The translations under genes and the position numbers were made by a program. DNA of 64,000 bases from Bathymodiolus brooksi (lineage: Eukaryota > Mollusca > Bivalvia > Mytilida > Modiolidae): positions 25,358,640-25,422,639 of the forward strand of contig OY804590.1 in NCBI GenBank assembly GCA_963680875.1, written 5' to 3'. Below, one piece after another: positions 12,712 through 27,190 of this stretch. The notes under the pieces were generated by a model. It ran no database searches, had not been told where the DNA came from, and saw only the letters and a program-made list of their open reading frames with translations. How positions within the stretch are numbered: the stretch's first letter is position 1; each line of letters opens with the position of its first letter.

Positions 12712-15700
12712 ATGTTTCTTTTATCGGCCCAAACCTTACTTTTAGTCAAATATGTTTCTATTATCGGCCCTAACCTTACCTCTTAGTCAAATAGGTATCT
12801 TTTATCAGCCCTAACCTTGCCTCTTAGTCAAATAGGTTTCTTTTATCGGCCCTAACATTACCTCTTAGTCAAATAGGTTTCTTTTATCGGCCCTAACCTT
12901 ACCTCTTAGTCAAATATGTTTCTTGTATCGGCCCTAGCCTTACCTCTTAGTCAAATATGCTTCTTTTATCGTCCCTAACCTTACCTCTTCGTTAAATACG
13001 TTTCTTTTATCGGCATAACCTTATCTCTTAGTTAAATTGGTTTCTTTTATTGGCTCTAACCTTACCTCTTAATCAAATGGGTTTCTTTTATCAGCCCTAA
13101 CCTTACCTCTTAGATAAATAGGTTACTGTTATCGGCCATAACCTTACCTCTTAGTCAAACAGGTTTCTTTCATCGCCCCTAACCTTACCTCTTAGTCAAA
13201 TAGGTTTCTTTTATCGGCCTTAACCTTACCTCTTAGTCAAATAGGTTTCTTTTTTCGGCCCTAACTTACCTCTTAATCAAATAGGTTTCTTTTATCGGCC
13301 ATAACCTTACCTCTTAGTCAAAAATGTTTCTTTTATCGCCCTAACCTTACCTCGTTGTCAAATATGTTTCTATTATCGGCCCGAACCTTACCTCTTAGTC
13401 AAATAGGTATCTTTTATCAGCCCTAACCTTGCCTCTTAGATAAATAGGTTACTGTTATCGGCCATAACCTTACCTCTTAGTCAAACAGGATTCTTTTATC
13501 GGCCCTAATCTTATCTCTTAGTCAAATAGGTTTCTTTTATCGCCCTAACCTTATCTCTTCATCAAATGGGTTTCTTTTATTGGCCCTAACCTTACCTCTT
13601 AATCAAATAAGTTTCTTTTATCGGCCCTTATCTTACCTCTTAGTCAAATATGTTTCTTTTATCGGCCATAATCTTACCTCTTAGTCAAAAAGGTTTCCGT
13701 TATCGCCGCTAACCTTACCTCGTAGTCAAATAGGTTTCTTTTATCGGACCAAACCTTACCTCTTAGTCAAATAGGTTTATTTTATCGATCCTAACCTTAC
13801 CTCTTAGTCAAATATGTTTCTATTATCGGCCTTAACCTTACCTCTTAGTCAAATTGGTTTCTTTTATCAGCCCTAACCATGCCTCTCTGCCAAATAGGTG
13901 TCTTTTATCGGCCCTAACCTTACCTCTTAGTCAAATAGGTTTCTTTTATCGGCCCTAATCTTATCTCTTTGTTAAATAGGTTTCTTTTATCGGCCCTAAC
14001 CTTATGTCTTAATCAAATGGGTTTCTTTTATCGGCCCTAACCTTACCTCTTAATCAAATAAGTTTCTTTTATCGGCCCTAATCTTACCTCTTAGTCAAAT
14101 AGGTTTCTTTTATCGGCCCTAATCTTACCTCTTAGTCAAATAGGTTCCCGTTATCGCCGCTAACTTTACCTCGTAGTCAAATAGGTTTCTTTTATCGGAC
14201 AAAACCTTACCTCTTAGTCAAATAGGTTTCTTTTATCGATCCTAACCTTACCTCTTAGTCAAATATGTTTCTATTATCGGCCCTAACCTTACCTCTTAGT
14301 CAAATTGGTTTCTTTTATCAGCCCTAACCATGCCTCTTAGCCAAATAGGTATCTTTTATCGACCCTAACCTTACCTCTTAGTCAAATTGGTTTCTTTCAT
14401 CAGCCCTAATCTTACCTCTTAGTCAAATATGATTTTTATCGGCCCTAACCTTACCTCTTAGTCAAATAGGTTTCTGTTATCGCGCTAACCTTACCTCTTA
14501 GTCAAATAGGTTTCTTTCATCGGCCCTAACCTTACCTCTTAGTCAAATAGGTTTCTTTTATCGGCCTTAACCTTACCTCTTAGTCAAATAGGTTTCTTTT
14601 TTCGGCCCTAACCTTACCTCTTAGTCAAATAGGTTTCTTTTATCGGCCATAACCTTACCTCTTAGTCAAAAATGTTTCTTTTATCGGCCCTAACCTTACC
14701 TCGTTGTCAAATATGTTTCTATTATCGGCCCTAACCTTACCTCTTAGTCAAATAGGTATCTTTTATCAGCCCTAACCTTGCCTCTTAGTCAAATAGGTTT
14801 CTTTTATTGGCCCTAACCTTACCTCTTAGTCAAATAGGTTTCTTTTATCGGCCCTAACCTTACCTCTTAGTCAAATATGTTTCTTGTATCGGCCCTAGCC
14901 TTACCTGTTAGTCAAATATGTTTCTTGTATCGGCCCTAACCTTAACTCTTAATCAAATATGCTTCTTTCATTGGCCCTAACCTTACCTCTTCGTCAAATA
15001 CGTTTCTTTTATCGGCCATAACCTTATCTCTTAGTCAAATGGGTTTCTTTTATTGGCCCTAACCTTACCTCTTAATCAAATAGGTTTCTTTTATCAGCCC
15101 TAACATTACATCTTAGATAAATAGGTTACTGTTATCGGCCATAACCTTACCTCTTAGTCAAATAGGTTTCTTTTATCGGCCCTAATCTTATCTCTTAATC
15201 AAATGGGTTTCTTTTATCGGCCCTAATCTTACCTCTTAGTCAAATAGGTTTCTTTTATCGGCTCTAATCTTACCTCTTAGTCAAATAGGTTTCCGTTATC
15301 GCCGCTAACCTTACCTTGTAGTCAAATATGTTTCTTTTATCGGACCAAACCTTACCTCTTAGTCAAATAGTTTTCTTTTATCGATCCTAACCTTACCTCT
15401 TAGTCAAATATGTTTCTATTATCGGCCCTAACCTTACCTCTTAGTCAAATTGGTTTCTTTTATCAGCCTAACCATGCCTCTTTGCCAAATAGGTGTCTTT
15501 TATCGGCCCTAACCTTACCTCTTAGTCAAAAAGGTTTCTGTTATCGCGCTAACCTTACCTCTTAGTCAAATAGGTTTCTTTTATCGGCCCTAATCTTACC
15601 TCTTAGTCAAATATGTTTCTTTTATCGGCCCTAACCTTACCTCTTAGTCAAATAGGTTTTTTTTATCGGCCCTAACCTTATCTCTTAGTCAAAAGGGTTT

Positions 15701-17559
15701 CTTTTATCGGCCCTAACCTTACCTCTTAATCAAACAGCTTTCTTTTATCGGCCTTAACGTACCTCTTAATCAAATAGATTTCTTTTATCGACCCTAACGT
15801 TACCTCTTTGTCAAATAGATTTCTTTTATCGGCCCTAACCTTACTTCTTAGTCAAATAGGTTTATTCTATCGGCCCTTACCATACCTGTTAGTCAAATAG
15901 GTTTCCTTTATCGGCCCTAACCATACCTCTTAGTCAAATAGGTTTCTTATATCGGCCCTAACCTTACCTCTTAGTCAAATATGTTTCTTTTATCGGCCCT
16001 AAACCTTACCTCTTAGTCAAATAGGTTTATTGTATCGGCCCTAACCTTACCTCTTAGTCAAATAGATTTCTTGTATTGGCCCTAACCTTACCTCTTAGTC
16101 AAATAGGTTTCTTTTATCAGCCCTAACCTTGCCTCTTAGTCAAATAGGTTTCTTTTATCGGCCCTAACCTTACCTCTTAGTCAAATAGGTTTCTTTTATC
16201 GGCCCTAACCTTACCTCTTAGTCAAATATGTTTCTTGTATCGGCCCTAACCTTACCTGTTAGTCAAATATGTTTCTTGTATCGGCCCTAACCTTAACTCT
16301 TAGTCAAATATGCTTCTTTTATTGGCCCTAACCTTACCTCTTCGTCAAATACGTTTCTTTTATCGGCCATAACCTTATCTCTTAGTCAAATGGGTTTCTT
16401 TTATTGGCCCTAACCTTACCTCTTAATCAAATAGGTTTCTTTTATCAGCCCTAACATTACATCTTAGATAAATAGGTTACTGTTATCGGCCATAACCTTA
16501 CCTCTTAGTCAAATAGGTTTCTTTTATCGGCCCTAATCTTATCTCTTAGTCAAATAGGTTTCTTTTATCGGCCCTAACCTTATCTCTTAATCAAATGGGT
16601 TTCTTTTATCGGCCCTAATCTTACCTCTTAGTCAAATAGGTTTCTTTTATCGGCTCTAATCTTACCTCTTAGTCAAATAGGTTTCCGTTATCGGCGCTAA
16701 CCTTATCTCGTAGTCAAATATGTTTCTTTTATCGGACCAAACCTTACCTCTTAGTCAAATAGGTTTCTTTTATCGATCCTAACCTTACCTCTTAATCAAA
16801 TATGTTTCTATTATCGGCCCTAACCTTACCTCTTAGTCAAATTGGTTTCTTTTATCAGCCCTAACCATGCCTCTTTGCCTAATGGGTTTCTTTTATCGGC
16901 CCTAACCATACCTCTTAGTCAAAAAGGTTTCTTTTATCGGCCCTAATCTTACCTCTTAGTCAAATATGATTTTTATCGGCCCTAACCTTACCTCTTAGTC
17001 AAAAAGGTTTCTGTTATCGCGCTAACCTTACCTCTTAGTCAAATAGGTTTCTTTTATCGGCCATAACCTTACCTCTTAGTCAAATAAGTTTCTTTTATCG
17101 GCCCTAACCTTACCTCTTAGTCAAATATGTTTCTTTTATCGGCCATATACATTACCTCTTAGTTAAATAGGTTTCTTTTATCGGCCTTAACCTTACCTCT
17201 TAGTCAAATATGTTTCTTTTATCGGCCCTAACCTTACCTCTTAGTCAAATAGGTTTTTTTTATCGGCCCTAACCTTATCTCTTAGTCAAAAGGGTTTCTT
17301 TTATCGGCCCTAACCTTACCTCTTAATCAAACAGCTTTCTTTTATCGGCCTTAACCGTACCTCTTAGTCAAATAGTTTTCTTTAATCGGCCTTAACCTTA
17401 CCTCTTATACAAATAGGTTTCTTTTGTCGGCCCTTATATTTTCTCATAGTCAAATAGGTTTTTTTATCGGCCCTATCCTTACCTCTTAGTCAAGTATACT
17501 TATTTTATCGGCCCTAACCTTACCTCTTAGTCAAATAGGTTTCTTTTATCGGCTCTAAT

Positions 17560-20500
17560 CTTACCTCTTAGTCAAATAGGTTCCCGTTATCGCCGCTAAC
17601 CTTACCTCGTAGTCAAATATGTTTCTTTTATCGGACCAAACCTTCCCTCTTAGTCAAATAGGTTTCTTTTATCGATCCTAACCTTACCTCTTAGTCAAAT
17701 ATGTTTCTATTATCGGCCCTAACCTTACCTCTTAGTCAAATTGGTTTCTTTTATCAGCCCTAACCATGCCTCTTTGCCAAATAGGTGTCTTTTATCGGCC
17801 CTTACCTTACCTCTTAGTCATATAGGTTTCTTTTATCGGCCCTAATCTTACCTCTTAGTCAAATATGATTTTTATCGGCCCTAACCTTACCTCTTAGTCA
17901 AAAAGGTTTCTGTTATCGCGCTAACCTTACCTCTTAGTCAAATAGGTTTCTTTTATCGGCCATAACCTTACCTCTTAGTCAAATAAGTTTCTTTTATCGG
18001 CCCTAACCTTACCTCTTAGTCAAATATGTTTCTTTTATCGGCCTTAACATTACCTCTTAGTTAAATAGGTTTCTTTTATCGGCCTTAACCTTACCTCTTA
18101 GTCAAATATGTTTCTTTTATCGGCCCTAACCTTACCTCTTTGTCAAATAGGTTTTTTTTATCGGCCCTAACCTTATCTCTTAGTCAAAAGGGTTTCTTTT
18201 ATCGGCCCTAACCTTACCTCTTAATCAAACAGCTTTCTTTTATCGGCCTTAACCGTACCTCTTAGTCAAATAGGTTTCTTTAATCGGCCCTAACCTTATC
18301 TCTTAGTCAAATAGGTTTCTTTTGTCGGCCCTAATATTTTCTCATAGTCAAATAGGTTTTTTTATCGGCCCTATCCTTACCTCTAAGTCAACTATGCTTC
18401 TTTTATCGACCCTAACCTTACCTCTTAGTCAAATAGGTTTCTTTTATCGGCCCTAACCTTACCTCTTAGTCAAATGGGTTTCTTTTATCGGCCCTAATCT
18501 TACCTCTTAGTCAAATATGATTTTTATCGGCCCTAACCTTACCTCTTAGTCAAATAGGTTTCTGTTATCGCGCTAACCTTACCTCTTAGTCAAATAGGTT
18601 TCTTTTATCGGCCATAACCTTACCTCTTAGTCAAATAAGTTTCTTTTATCGGCCCTAACCTTACCTCTTAGTCAAATATGTTTCTTTTATCGGCCTTAAC
18701 ATTACCTCTTAGTTAAATAGGTTTCTTTTATCGGCCCTAACCTTACGTCTTAGTCAAATATGTTTCTTTTTTCGGCCCTAACCTTACCTCTTAGTCAAAT
18801 AGTTTTTTTTTATCGGCCCTAACCTTATCTCTTTGTCAAAAGGGTTTCTTTTATCGGCCCTAACCTTACCTCTTAATCAAACAGCTTTCTTTTATCGACC
18901 TTAACCGTACCTCTTAGTCAAATAGGTTTCTTTAATCGGCCCTAACCTTACCTCTTAGTCAAATAGGTTTCTTTTGTCGACCCTAATATTTTCTCTTAGT
19001 CAAATAGGTTTTTTTTATCGGCCCTATCCTTACCTCTTAGTCAAATATGCTTCTTTTATCGGCCCTAACCTTACCTCTTAGTCAAATTGGTTTCTTTTAT
19101 CGGCCCTTACCTTACCTCTTAGTCAAATGGGTTTCTTTTATCGGCCCTAACCATACCTCTTAGTTAAATAGGTTACTTTTATCGGCCCTAACCTTACCTC
19201 TTAGTCAAATATGTTTCTTTTATCGGCCCTAATCTTATCTCTTAGTCAAATAGGTTTCTTTTATCGGCCCTAACCTTACCTTTTAGTCAATTAGGTTTCT
19301 TTTATCGGCTCTAACCTTATCTCTTAGTCAAATGGTTTTTTTGATCGGCGCTAACCTTACCTCTTAATCAAATAGATTTCTTTTATCGACCCTAACCTTA
19401 CCTCTTTGTCAAATAGATTTCTTTTATCGGCCCTAACCTTACTTCTTAGTCAAATAGGTTTATTTTATCGGCCCTAACCATACCTGTTGGTCAAATAGGT
19501 TTCCTTTATCGGCCCTAACCATACCTCTTAGTCAAATAGGTTTCTTGTATCGGCCCTAACCTTACCTCTTAGTCAAATATGTTTCTTTTATCGGCCCTAA
19601 ACCTTACCTCTTAGTCAAATAGGTTTATTGTATCGGCCCTAACCTTACCCTTAGTCAAATAGGTTTCTTTTATCAGCCCTAACCTTGCCTCTTAGTCAAA
19701 TAGGTTTCTTTTATCGGCCCTAACCTTACCTCTTATGCAAATATGTTTCTTTTATCGGCCCTAAACCTTACCTCTTAGTCAAAAAGGTTTCTTGTATTGG
19801 CCCTAACCTTACCTCTTAGTCAAATAGGTTTCTTTTATCAGCCCTAACCTTGCCTCTAAGTCAAATAGGTTTCTTTTATCGGCCCTAACCTTACCTCTTA
19901 GTCAAATATGTTTCTTGTATCGGCCCTAGCCTTACCTGTTAGTCAAATATGTTTCTTGTATCGACCCTAACCTTAACTCTTAATCAAATATGCTTCTTTT
20001 ATTGGCCATAACCTTACCTCTTCGTCAAATACGTTTCTTTTATCGGCCATAACCTTATCTCTTAGTCAAATGGGTTTCTTTTATTGGCCCTAACCTTACC
20101 TCTTAATCAAATAGGTTTCTTTTATCAGCCCTAATCTTATCTCTTAGTCAAATAAGTTTCTTTTATCGGCCCTAACCTTATCTCTTAATCAAATGGGTTT
20201 CTTTTATCGGCCCTAATCTTACCTCTTAGTCAAATAGGTTTCTTTTATCGGCTCAAATCTTACCTCTTAGTCAAATAGGTTTCGTTATCGCCGCTAACCT
20301 TACCTCGTAGTCAAATATGTTTCTTTTATCGGACCAAACCTTACCTCTTAGATAAATAGGTTACTGTTATCGGCCATAGCCTTACCTCTTAGTCAAATAG
20401 GTTTCTTTTATCGGCCCTAATCTTATCTCTTAGTCAAATAAGTTTCTTTTATCGGCCCTAACCTTATCTCTTAATCAAATGGGTTTCTTTTATCCGCCCT

Positions 20501-23500
20501 AATCTTACCTCTTAGTCAAATAGGTTTCCGTTATCGCCGCTAACCTTACCTCGTAGTCAAATATGTTTCTTTTATCGGACCAAACCTTACCTCTTAGTCA
20601 AATAGGTTTCTTTTATCGATCCTAACCTTACCTCTTAGTCAAATATGTTTCTATTATCGGCCCTAACCTTACCTCTTAGTCAAATTGGTTTCTTTTATCA
20701 GCCCTAACCATGCCTCTTTGCCAAATAGGTGTCTTTTATCGGCCCTAACCTTACCTCTTAGTCATATAGGTTTCTTTTATCGACCCTAATCTTACCTCTT
20801 AGTCAAATATGATTTTTATCGGCCCTAACCTTACCTCTTAGTCAAAAAGGTTTCTGTTATCGCGCTAACCTTACCTCTTAGTCAAATAGGTTTCTTTTAT
20901 CGGCCATAACCTTACCTCTTAGTCAAATAAGTTTCTTTTATCGGCCCTAACCTTACCTCTTAGACAAATATGTTTCTTTTATCGGCCTTAACATTACCTC
21001 TTAGTTAAATAGGTTTCTATTATCGGCCCTAACCTTACCTCTTAGTCAAATATGTTTCTTTTATCGGCCCTAACCTTACCTCTTAGTCAAATAGGTTTTT
21101 TTTATCGGCCCTAACCTTATCTCTTAGTCAAAAGGGTTTCTTTTATCGGCCCTAACCTTACCTCTTAATCAAACAGCTTTCTTTTATCGGCCTTAACCGT
21201 ACCTCTTAGTCAAATAGGTTTCTTTAATCGGCCCTAACCTTACCTCTTAGTCAAATAGGTTTCTTTTGTCGGCCCTAATATTTTCTCATAGTCAAATAGG
21301 TTTTTTTATCGGCCCTATCCTTACCTCTAAGTCAACTATGCTTCTTTTATCGACCCTAACCTTACCTCTTAGTCAAATAGGTTTCTTTTATCGGCCCTAA
21401 CCTTACCTCTTAGTCAAATGGGTTTCTTTTATCGGCCCTAATCTTACCTCTTAGTCAAATATGATTTTTATCGGCCCTAACCTTACCTCTTAGTCAAATA
21501 GGTTTCTGTTATCGCGCTAACCTTACCTCTTAGTCAAATAGGTTTCTTTTATCGGCCATAACCTTACCTCTTAGTCAAATAAGTTTCTTTTATCGGCCCT
21601 AACCTTACCTCTTAGTCAAATATGTTTCTTTTATCGGCCTTAACATTACCTCTTAGTTAAATAGGTTTCTTTTATCGGCCCTAACCTTACGTCTTAGTCA
21701 AATATGTTTCTTTTTTCGGCCCTAACCTTACCTCTTAGTCAAATAGTTTTTTTTTATCGGCCCTAACCTTATCTCTTTGTCAAAAGGGTTTCTTTTATCG
21801 GCCCTAACCTTACCTCTTAATCAAACAGCTTTCTTTTATCGACCTTAACCGTACCTCTTAGTCAAATAGGTTTCTTTAATCGGCCCTAACCTTACCTCTT
21901 AGTCAAATAGGTTTCTTTTGTCGACCCTAATATTTTCTCTTAGTCAAATAGGTTTTTTTTATCGGCCCTATCCTTACCTCTTAGTCAAATATGCTTCTTT
22001 TATCGGCCCTAACCTTACCTCTTAGTCAAATTGGTTTCTTTTATCGGCCCTTACCTTACCTCTTAGTCAAATGGGTTTCTTTTATCGGCCCTAACCATAC
22101 CTCTTAGTTAAATAGGTTCCTTTTATCGGCCCTAACCTTACCTCTTAGTCAAATATGTTTCTTTTATCGGCCCTAATCTTATCTCTTAGTCAAATAGGTT
22201 TCTTTTATCGGCCCTAACCTTACCTTTTAGTCAATTAGGTTTCTTTTATCGGCTCTAACCTTATCTCTTAGTCAAATGGTTTTTTTGATCGGCCCTAACC
22301 TTACCTCTTAATCAAATAGATTTCTTTTATCGACCCTAACCTTACCTCTTTGTCAAATAGATTTCTTTTATCGGCCCTAACCTTACTTCTTAGTCAAATA
22401 GGTTTATTTTATCGGCCCTAACCATACCTGTTGGTCAAATAGGTTTCCTTTATCGGCCCTAACCATACCTCTTAGTCAAATAGGTTTCTTGTATCGGCCC
22501 TAACCTTACCTCTTAGTCAAATATGTTTCTTTTATCGGCCCTAAACCTTACCTCTTAGTCAAATAGGTTTATTGTATCGGCCCTAACCTTACCCTTAGTC
22601 AAATAGGTTTCTTTTATCAGCCCTAACCTTGCCTCTTAGTCAAATAGGTTTCTTTTATCGGCCCTAACCTTACCTCTTATGCAAATATGTTTCTTTTATC
22701 GGCCCTAAACCTTACCTCTTAGTCAAAAAGGTTTCTTGTATTGGCCCTAACCTTACCTCTTAGTCAAATAGGTTTCTTTTATCAGCCCTAACCTTGCCTC
22801 TTAGTCAAATAGGTTTCTTTTATCGGCCCTAACCTTACCTCTTAGTCAAATATGTTTCTTGTATCGGCCCTAGCCTTACCTGTTAGTCAAATATGTTTCT
22901 TGTATCGGCCCTAACCTTAACTCTTAATCAAATATGCTTCTTTTATTGGCCATAACCTTACCTCTTCGTCAAATACGTTTCTTTTATCGGCCATAACCTT
23001 ATCTCTTAGTCAAATGGGTTTCTTTTATTGGCCCTAACCTTACCTCTTAATCAAATAGGTTTCTTTTATCAGCCCAAATCTTATCTCTTAGTCAAATAAG
23101 TTTCTTTTATCGGCCCTAACCTTATCTCTTAATCAAATGGGTTTCTTTTATCGGCCCTAATCTTACCTCTTAGTCAAATAGGTTTCTTTTATCGGCTCAA
23201 ATCTTACCTCTTAGTCAAATAGGTTTCGTTATCGCCGCTAACCTTACCTCGTAGTCAAATATGTTTCTTTTATCGGACCAAACCTTACCTCTTAGATAAA
23301 TAGGTTACTGTTATCGGCCATAGCCTTACCTCTTAGTCAAATAGGTTTCTTTTATCGGCCCTAATCTTATCTCTTAGTCAAATAAGTTTCTTTTATCGGC
23401 CCTAACCTTATCTCTTAATCAAATGGGTTTCTTTTATCCGCCCTAATCTTACCTCTTAGTCAAATAGGTTTCCGTTATCGCCGCTAACCTTACCTCGTAG

Positions 23501-26500
23501 TCAAATATGTTTCTTTTATCGGACCAAACCTTACCTCTTAGTCAAATAGGTTTCTTTTATCGATCCTAACCTTACCTCTTAGTCAAATATGTTTCTATTA
23601 TCGGCCCTAACCTTACCTCTTAGTCAAATTGGTTTCTTTTATCAGCCCTAACCATGCCTCTTTGCCAAATAGGTGTCTTTTATCGGCCCTAACCTTACCT
23701 CTTAGTCATATAGGTTTCTTTTATCGACCCTAATCTTACCTCTTAGTCAAATATGATTTTTATCGGCCCTAACCTTACCTCTTAGTCAAAAAGGTTTCTG
23801 TTATCGCGCTAACCTTACCTCTTAGTCAAATAGGTTTCTTTTATCGGCCATAACCTTACCTCTTAGTCAAATAAGTTTCTTTTATCGGCCCTAACCTTAC
23901 CTCTTAGACAAATATGTTTCTTTTATCGGCCTTAACATTACCTCTTAGTTAAATAGGTTTCTATTATCGGCCCTAACCTTACCTCTTAGTCAAATATGTT
24001 TCTTTTATCGGCCCTAACCTTACCTCTTAGTCAAATAGGTTTTTTTTATCGGCCCTAACCTTATCTCTTAGTCAATAGGGTTTCTTTTATCGGCCCTAAC
24101 CTTACCTCTTAATCAAACAGCTTTCTTTTATCGGCCTTAACCGTACCTCTTAGTCAAATAGGTTTCTTTAATCGGCCCTAACCTTACCTCTTAGTCAAAT
24201 AGGTTTCTTTTGTCGGCCCTAATATTTTCTCATAGTCAAATAGGTTTTTTTATCGGCCCTATCCTTACCTCTAAGTCAACTATGCTTCTTTTATCGACCC
24301 TAACCTTACCTCTTAGTCAAATAGGTTTCTTTTATCGGCCCTAACCTTACCTCTTAGTCAAATGGGTTTCTTTTATCGGCCCTAATCTTACCTCTTAGTC
24401 AAATATGATTTTTATCGGCCCTAACCTTACCTCTTAGTCAAATAGGTTTCTGTTATCGCGCTAACCTTACCTCTTAGTCAAATAGGTTTCTTTTATCGGC
24501 CATAACCTTACCTCTTAGTCAAATAAGTTTCTTTTATCGGCCCTAACCTTACCTCTTAGTCAAATATGTTTCTTTTATCGGCCTTAACATTACCTCTTAG
24601 TTAAATAGGTTTCTTTTATCGGCCCTAACCTTACGTCTTAGTCAAATATGTTTCTTTTTTCGGCCCTAACCTTACCTCTTAGTCAAATAGTTTTTTTTTA
24701 TCGGCCCTAACCTTATCTCTTTGTCAAAAGGGTTTCTTTTATCGGCCCTAACCTTACCTCTTTATCAAACAGCTTTCTTTTATCGACCTTAACCGTACCT
24801 CTTAGTCAAATAGGTTTCTTTAATCGGCCCTAACCTTACCTCTTAGTCAAATAGGTTTCTTTTGTCGACCCTAATATTTTCTCTTAGTCAAATAGGTTTT
24901 TTTTATCGGCCCTATCCTTACCTCTTAGTCAAATATGCTTCTTTTATCGGCCCTAACCTTACCTCTTAGTCAAATTGGTTTCTTTTATCGGCCCTTACCT
25001 TACCTCTTAGTCAAATGGGTTTCTTTTATCGGCCCTAACCATACCTCTTAGTTAAATAGGTTCCTTTTATCGGCCCTAACCTTACCTCTTAGTCAAATAT
25101 GTTTCTTTTATCGGCCCTAATCTTATCTCTTAGTCAAATAGGTTTCTTTTATCGGCCCTAACCTTACCTTTTAGTCAATTAGGTTTCTTTTATCGGCTCT
25201 AACCTTATCTCTTAGTCAAATGGTTTTTTTGATCGGCCCTAACCTTACCTCTTAATCAAATAGATTTCTTTTATCGACCCTAACCTTACCTCTTTGTCAA
25301 ATAGATTTCTTTTATCGGCCCTAACCTTACTTCTTAGTCAAATAGGTTTATTTTATCGGCCCTAACCATACCTGTTGGTCAAATAGGTTTCCTTTATCGG
25401 CCCTAACCATACCTCTTAGTCAAATAGGTTTCTTGTATCGGCCCTAACCTTACCTCTTAGTCAAATATGTTTCTTTTATCGGCCCTAAACCTTACCTCTT
25501 AGTCAAATAGGTTTATTGTATCGGCCCTAACCTTACCCTTAGTCAAATAGGTTTCTTTTATCAGCCCTAACCTTGCCTCTTAGTCAAATAGGTTTCTTTT
25601 ATCGGCCCTAACCTTACCTCTTATGCAAATATGTTTCTTTTATCGGCCCTAAACCTTACCTCTTAGTCAAAAAGGTTTCTTGTATTGGCCCTAACCTTAC
25701 CTCTTAGTCAAATAGGTTTCTTTTATCAGCCCTAACCTTGCCTCTTAGTCAAATAGGTTTCTTTTATCGGCCCTAACCTTACCTCTTAGTCAAATATGTT
25801 TCTTGTATCGGCCCTAGCCTTACCTGTTAGTCAAATATGTTTCTTGTATCGGCCCTAACCTTAACTCTTAATCAAATATGCTTCTTTTATTGGCCATAAC
25901 CTTACCTCTTCGTCAAATACGTTTCTTTTATCGGCCATAACCTTATCTCTTAGTCAAATGGGTTTCTTTTATTGGCCCTAACCTTACCTCTTAATCAAAT
26001 AGGTTTCTTTTATCAGCCCAAATCTTATCTCTTAGTCAAATAAGTTTCTTTTATCGGCCCTAACCTTATCTCTTAATCAAATGGGTTTCTTTTATCGGCC
26101 CTAATCTTACCTCTTAGTCAAATAGGTTTCTTTTATCGGCTCAAATCTTACCTCTTAGTCAAATAGGTTTCGTTATCGCCGCTAACCTTACCTCGTAGTC
26201 AAATATGTTTCTTTTATCGGACCAAACCTTACCTCTTAGATAAATAGGTTACTGTTATCGGCCATAGCCTTACCTCTTAGTCAAATAGGTTTCTTTTATC
26301 GGCCCTAATCTTATCTCTTAGTCAAATAAGTTTCTTTTATCGGCCCTAACCTTATCTCTTAATCAAATGGGTTTCTTTTATCCGCCCTAATCTTACCTCT
26401 TAGTCAAATAGGTTTCCGTTATCGCCGCTAACCTTACCTCGTAGTCAAATATGTTTCTTTTATCGGACCAAACCTTACCTCTTAGTCAAATAGGTTTCTT

Positions 26501-27190
26501 TTATCGATCCTAACCTTACCTCTTAGTCAAATATGTTTCTATTATCGGCCCTAACCTTACCTCTTAGTCAAATTGGTTTCTTTTATCAGCCCTAACCATG
26601 CCTCTTTGCCAAATAGGTGTCTTTTATCGGCCCTAACCTTACCTCTTAGTCATATAGGTTTCTTTTATCGACCCTAATCTTACCTCTTAGTCAAATATGA
26701 TTTTTATCGGCCCTAACCTTACCTCTTAGTCAAAAAGGTTTCTGTTATCGCGCTAACCTTACCTCTTAGTCAAATAGGTTTCTTTTATCGGCCATAACCT
26801 TACCTCTTAGTCAAATAAGTTTCTTTTATCGGCCCTAACCTTACCTCTTAGACAAATATGTTTCTTTTATCGGCCTTAACATTACCTCTTAGTTAAATAG
26901 GTTTCTATTATCGGCCCTAACCTTACCTCTTAGTCAAATATGTTTCTTTTATCGGCCCTAACCTTACCTCTTAGTCAAATAGGTTTTTTTTATCGGCCCT
27001 AACCTTATCTCTTAGTCAAAATGGTTTCTTTTATCGGCCCTAACCTTACCTCTTAATCAAACAGCTTTCTTTTATCGGCCTTAACCGTACCTCTTAGTCA
27101 AATAGGTTTCTTTAATCGGCCCTAACCTTACCTCTTAGTCAAATAGGTTTCTTTTGTCGGCCCTAATATTTTCTCATAGTCAAATAGGTT
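17560..27190. repeat. Higher-order repeat, period 2,944 bp, three full copies plus a partial fourth
   Basis: The private variant TCAATTAGG occurs at 19,287, 22,231 and 25,175, and TGCCAAATAGGTGTC at 17,775, 20,719, 23,663 and 26,607. All successive spacings are exactly 2,944 bp (about 72 monomers). The copies look almost identical, which suggests recent amplification by unequal exchange or replication-based duplication. The fourth copy diverges at about 27,190. Related landmarks then recur at shorter offsets (2,333 and 2,087 bp), so the block beyond is a deleted or older relative. Confidence 0.9.
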
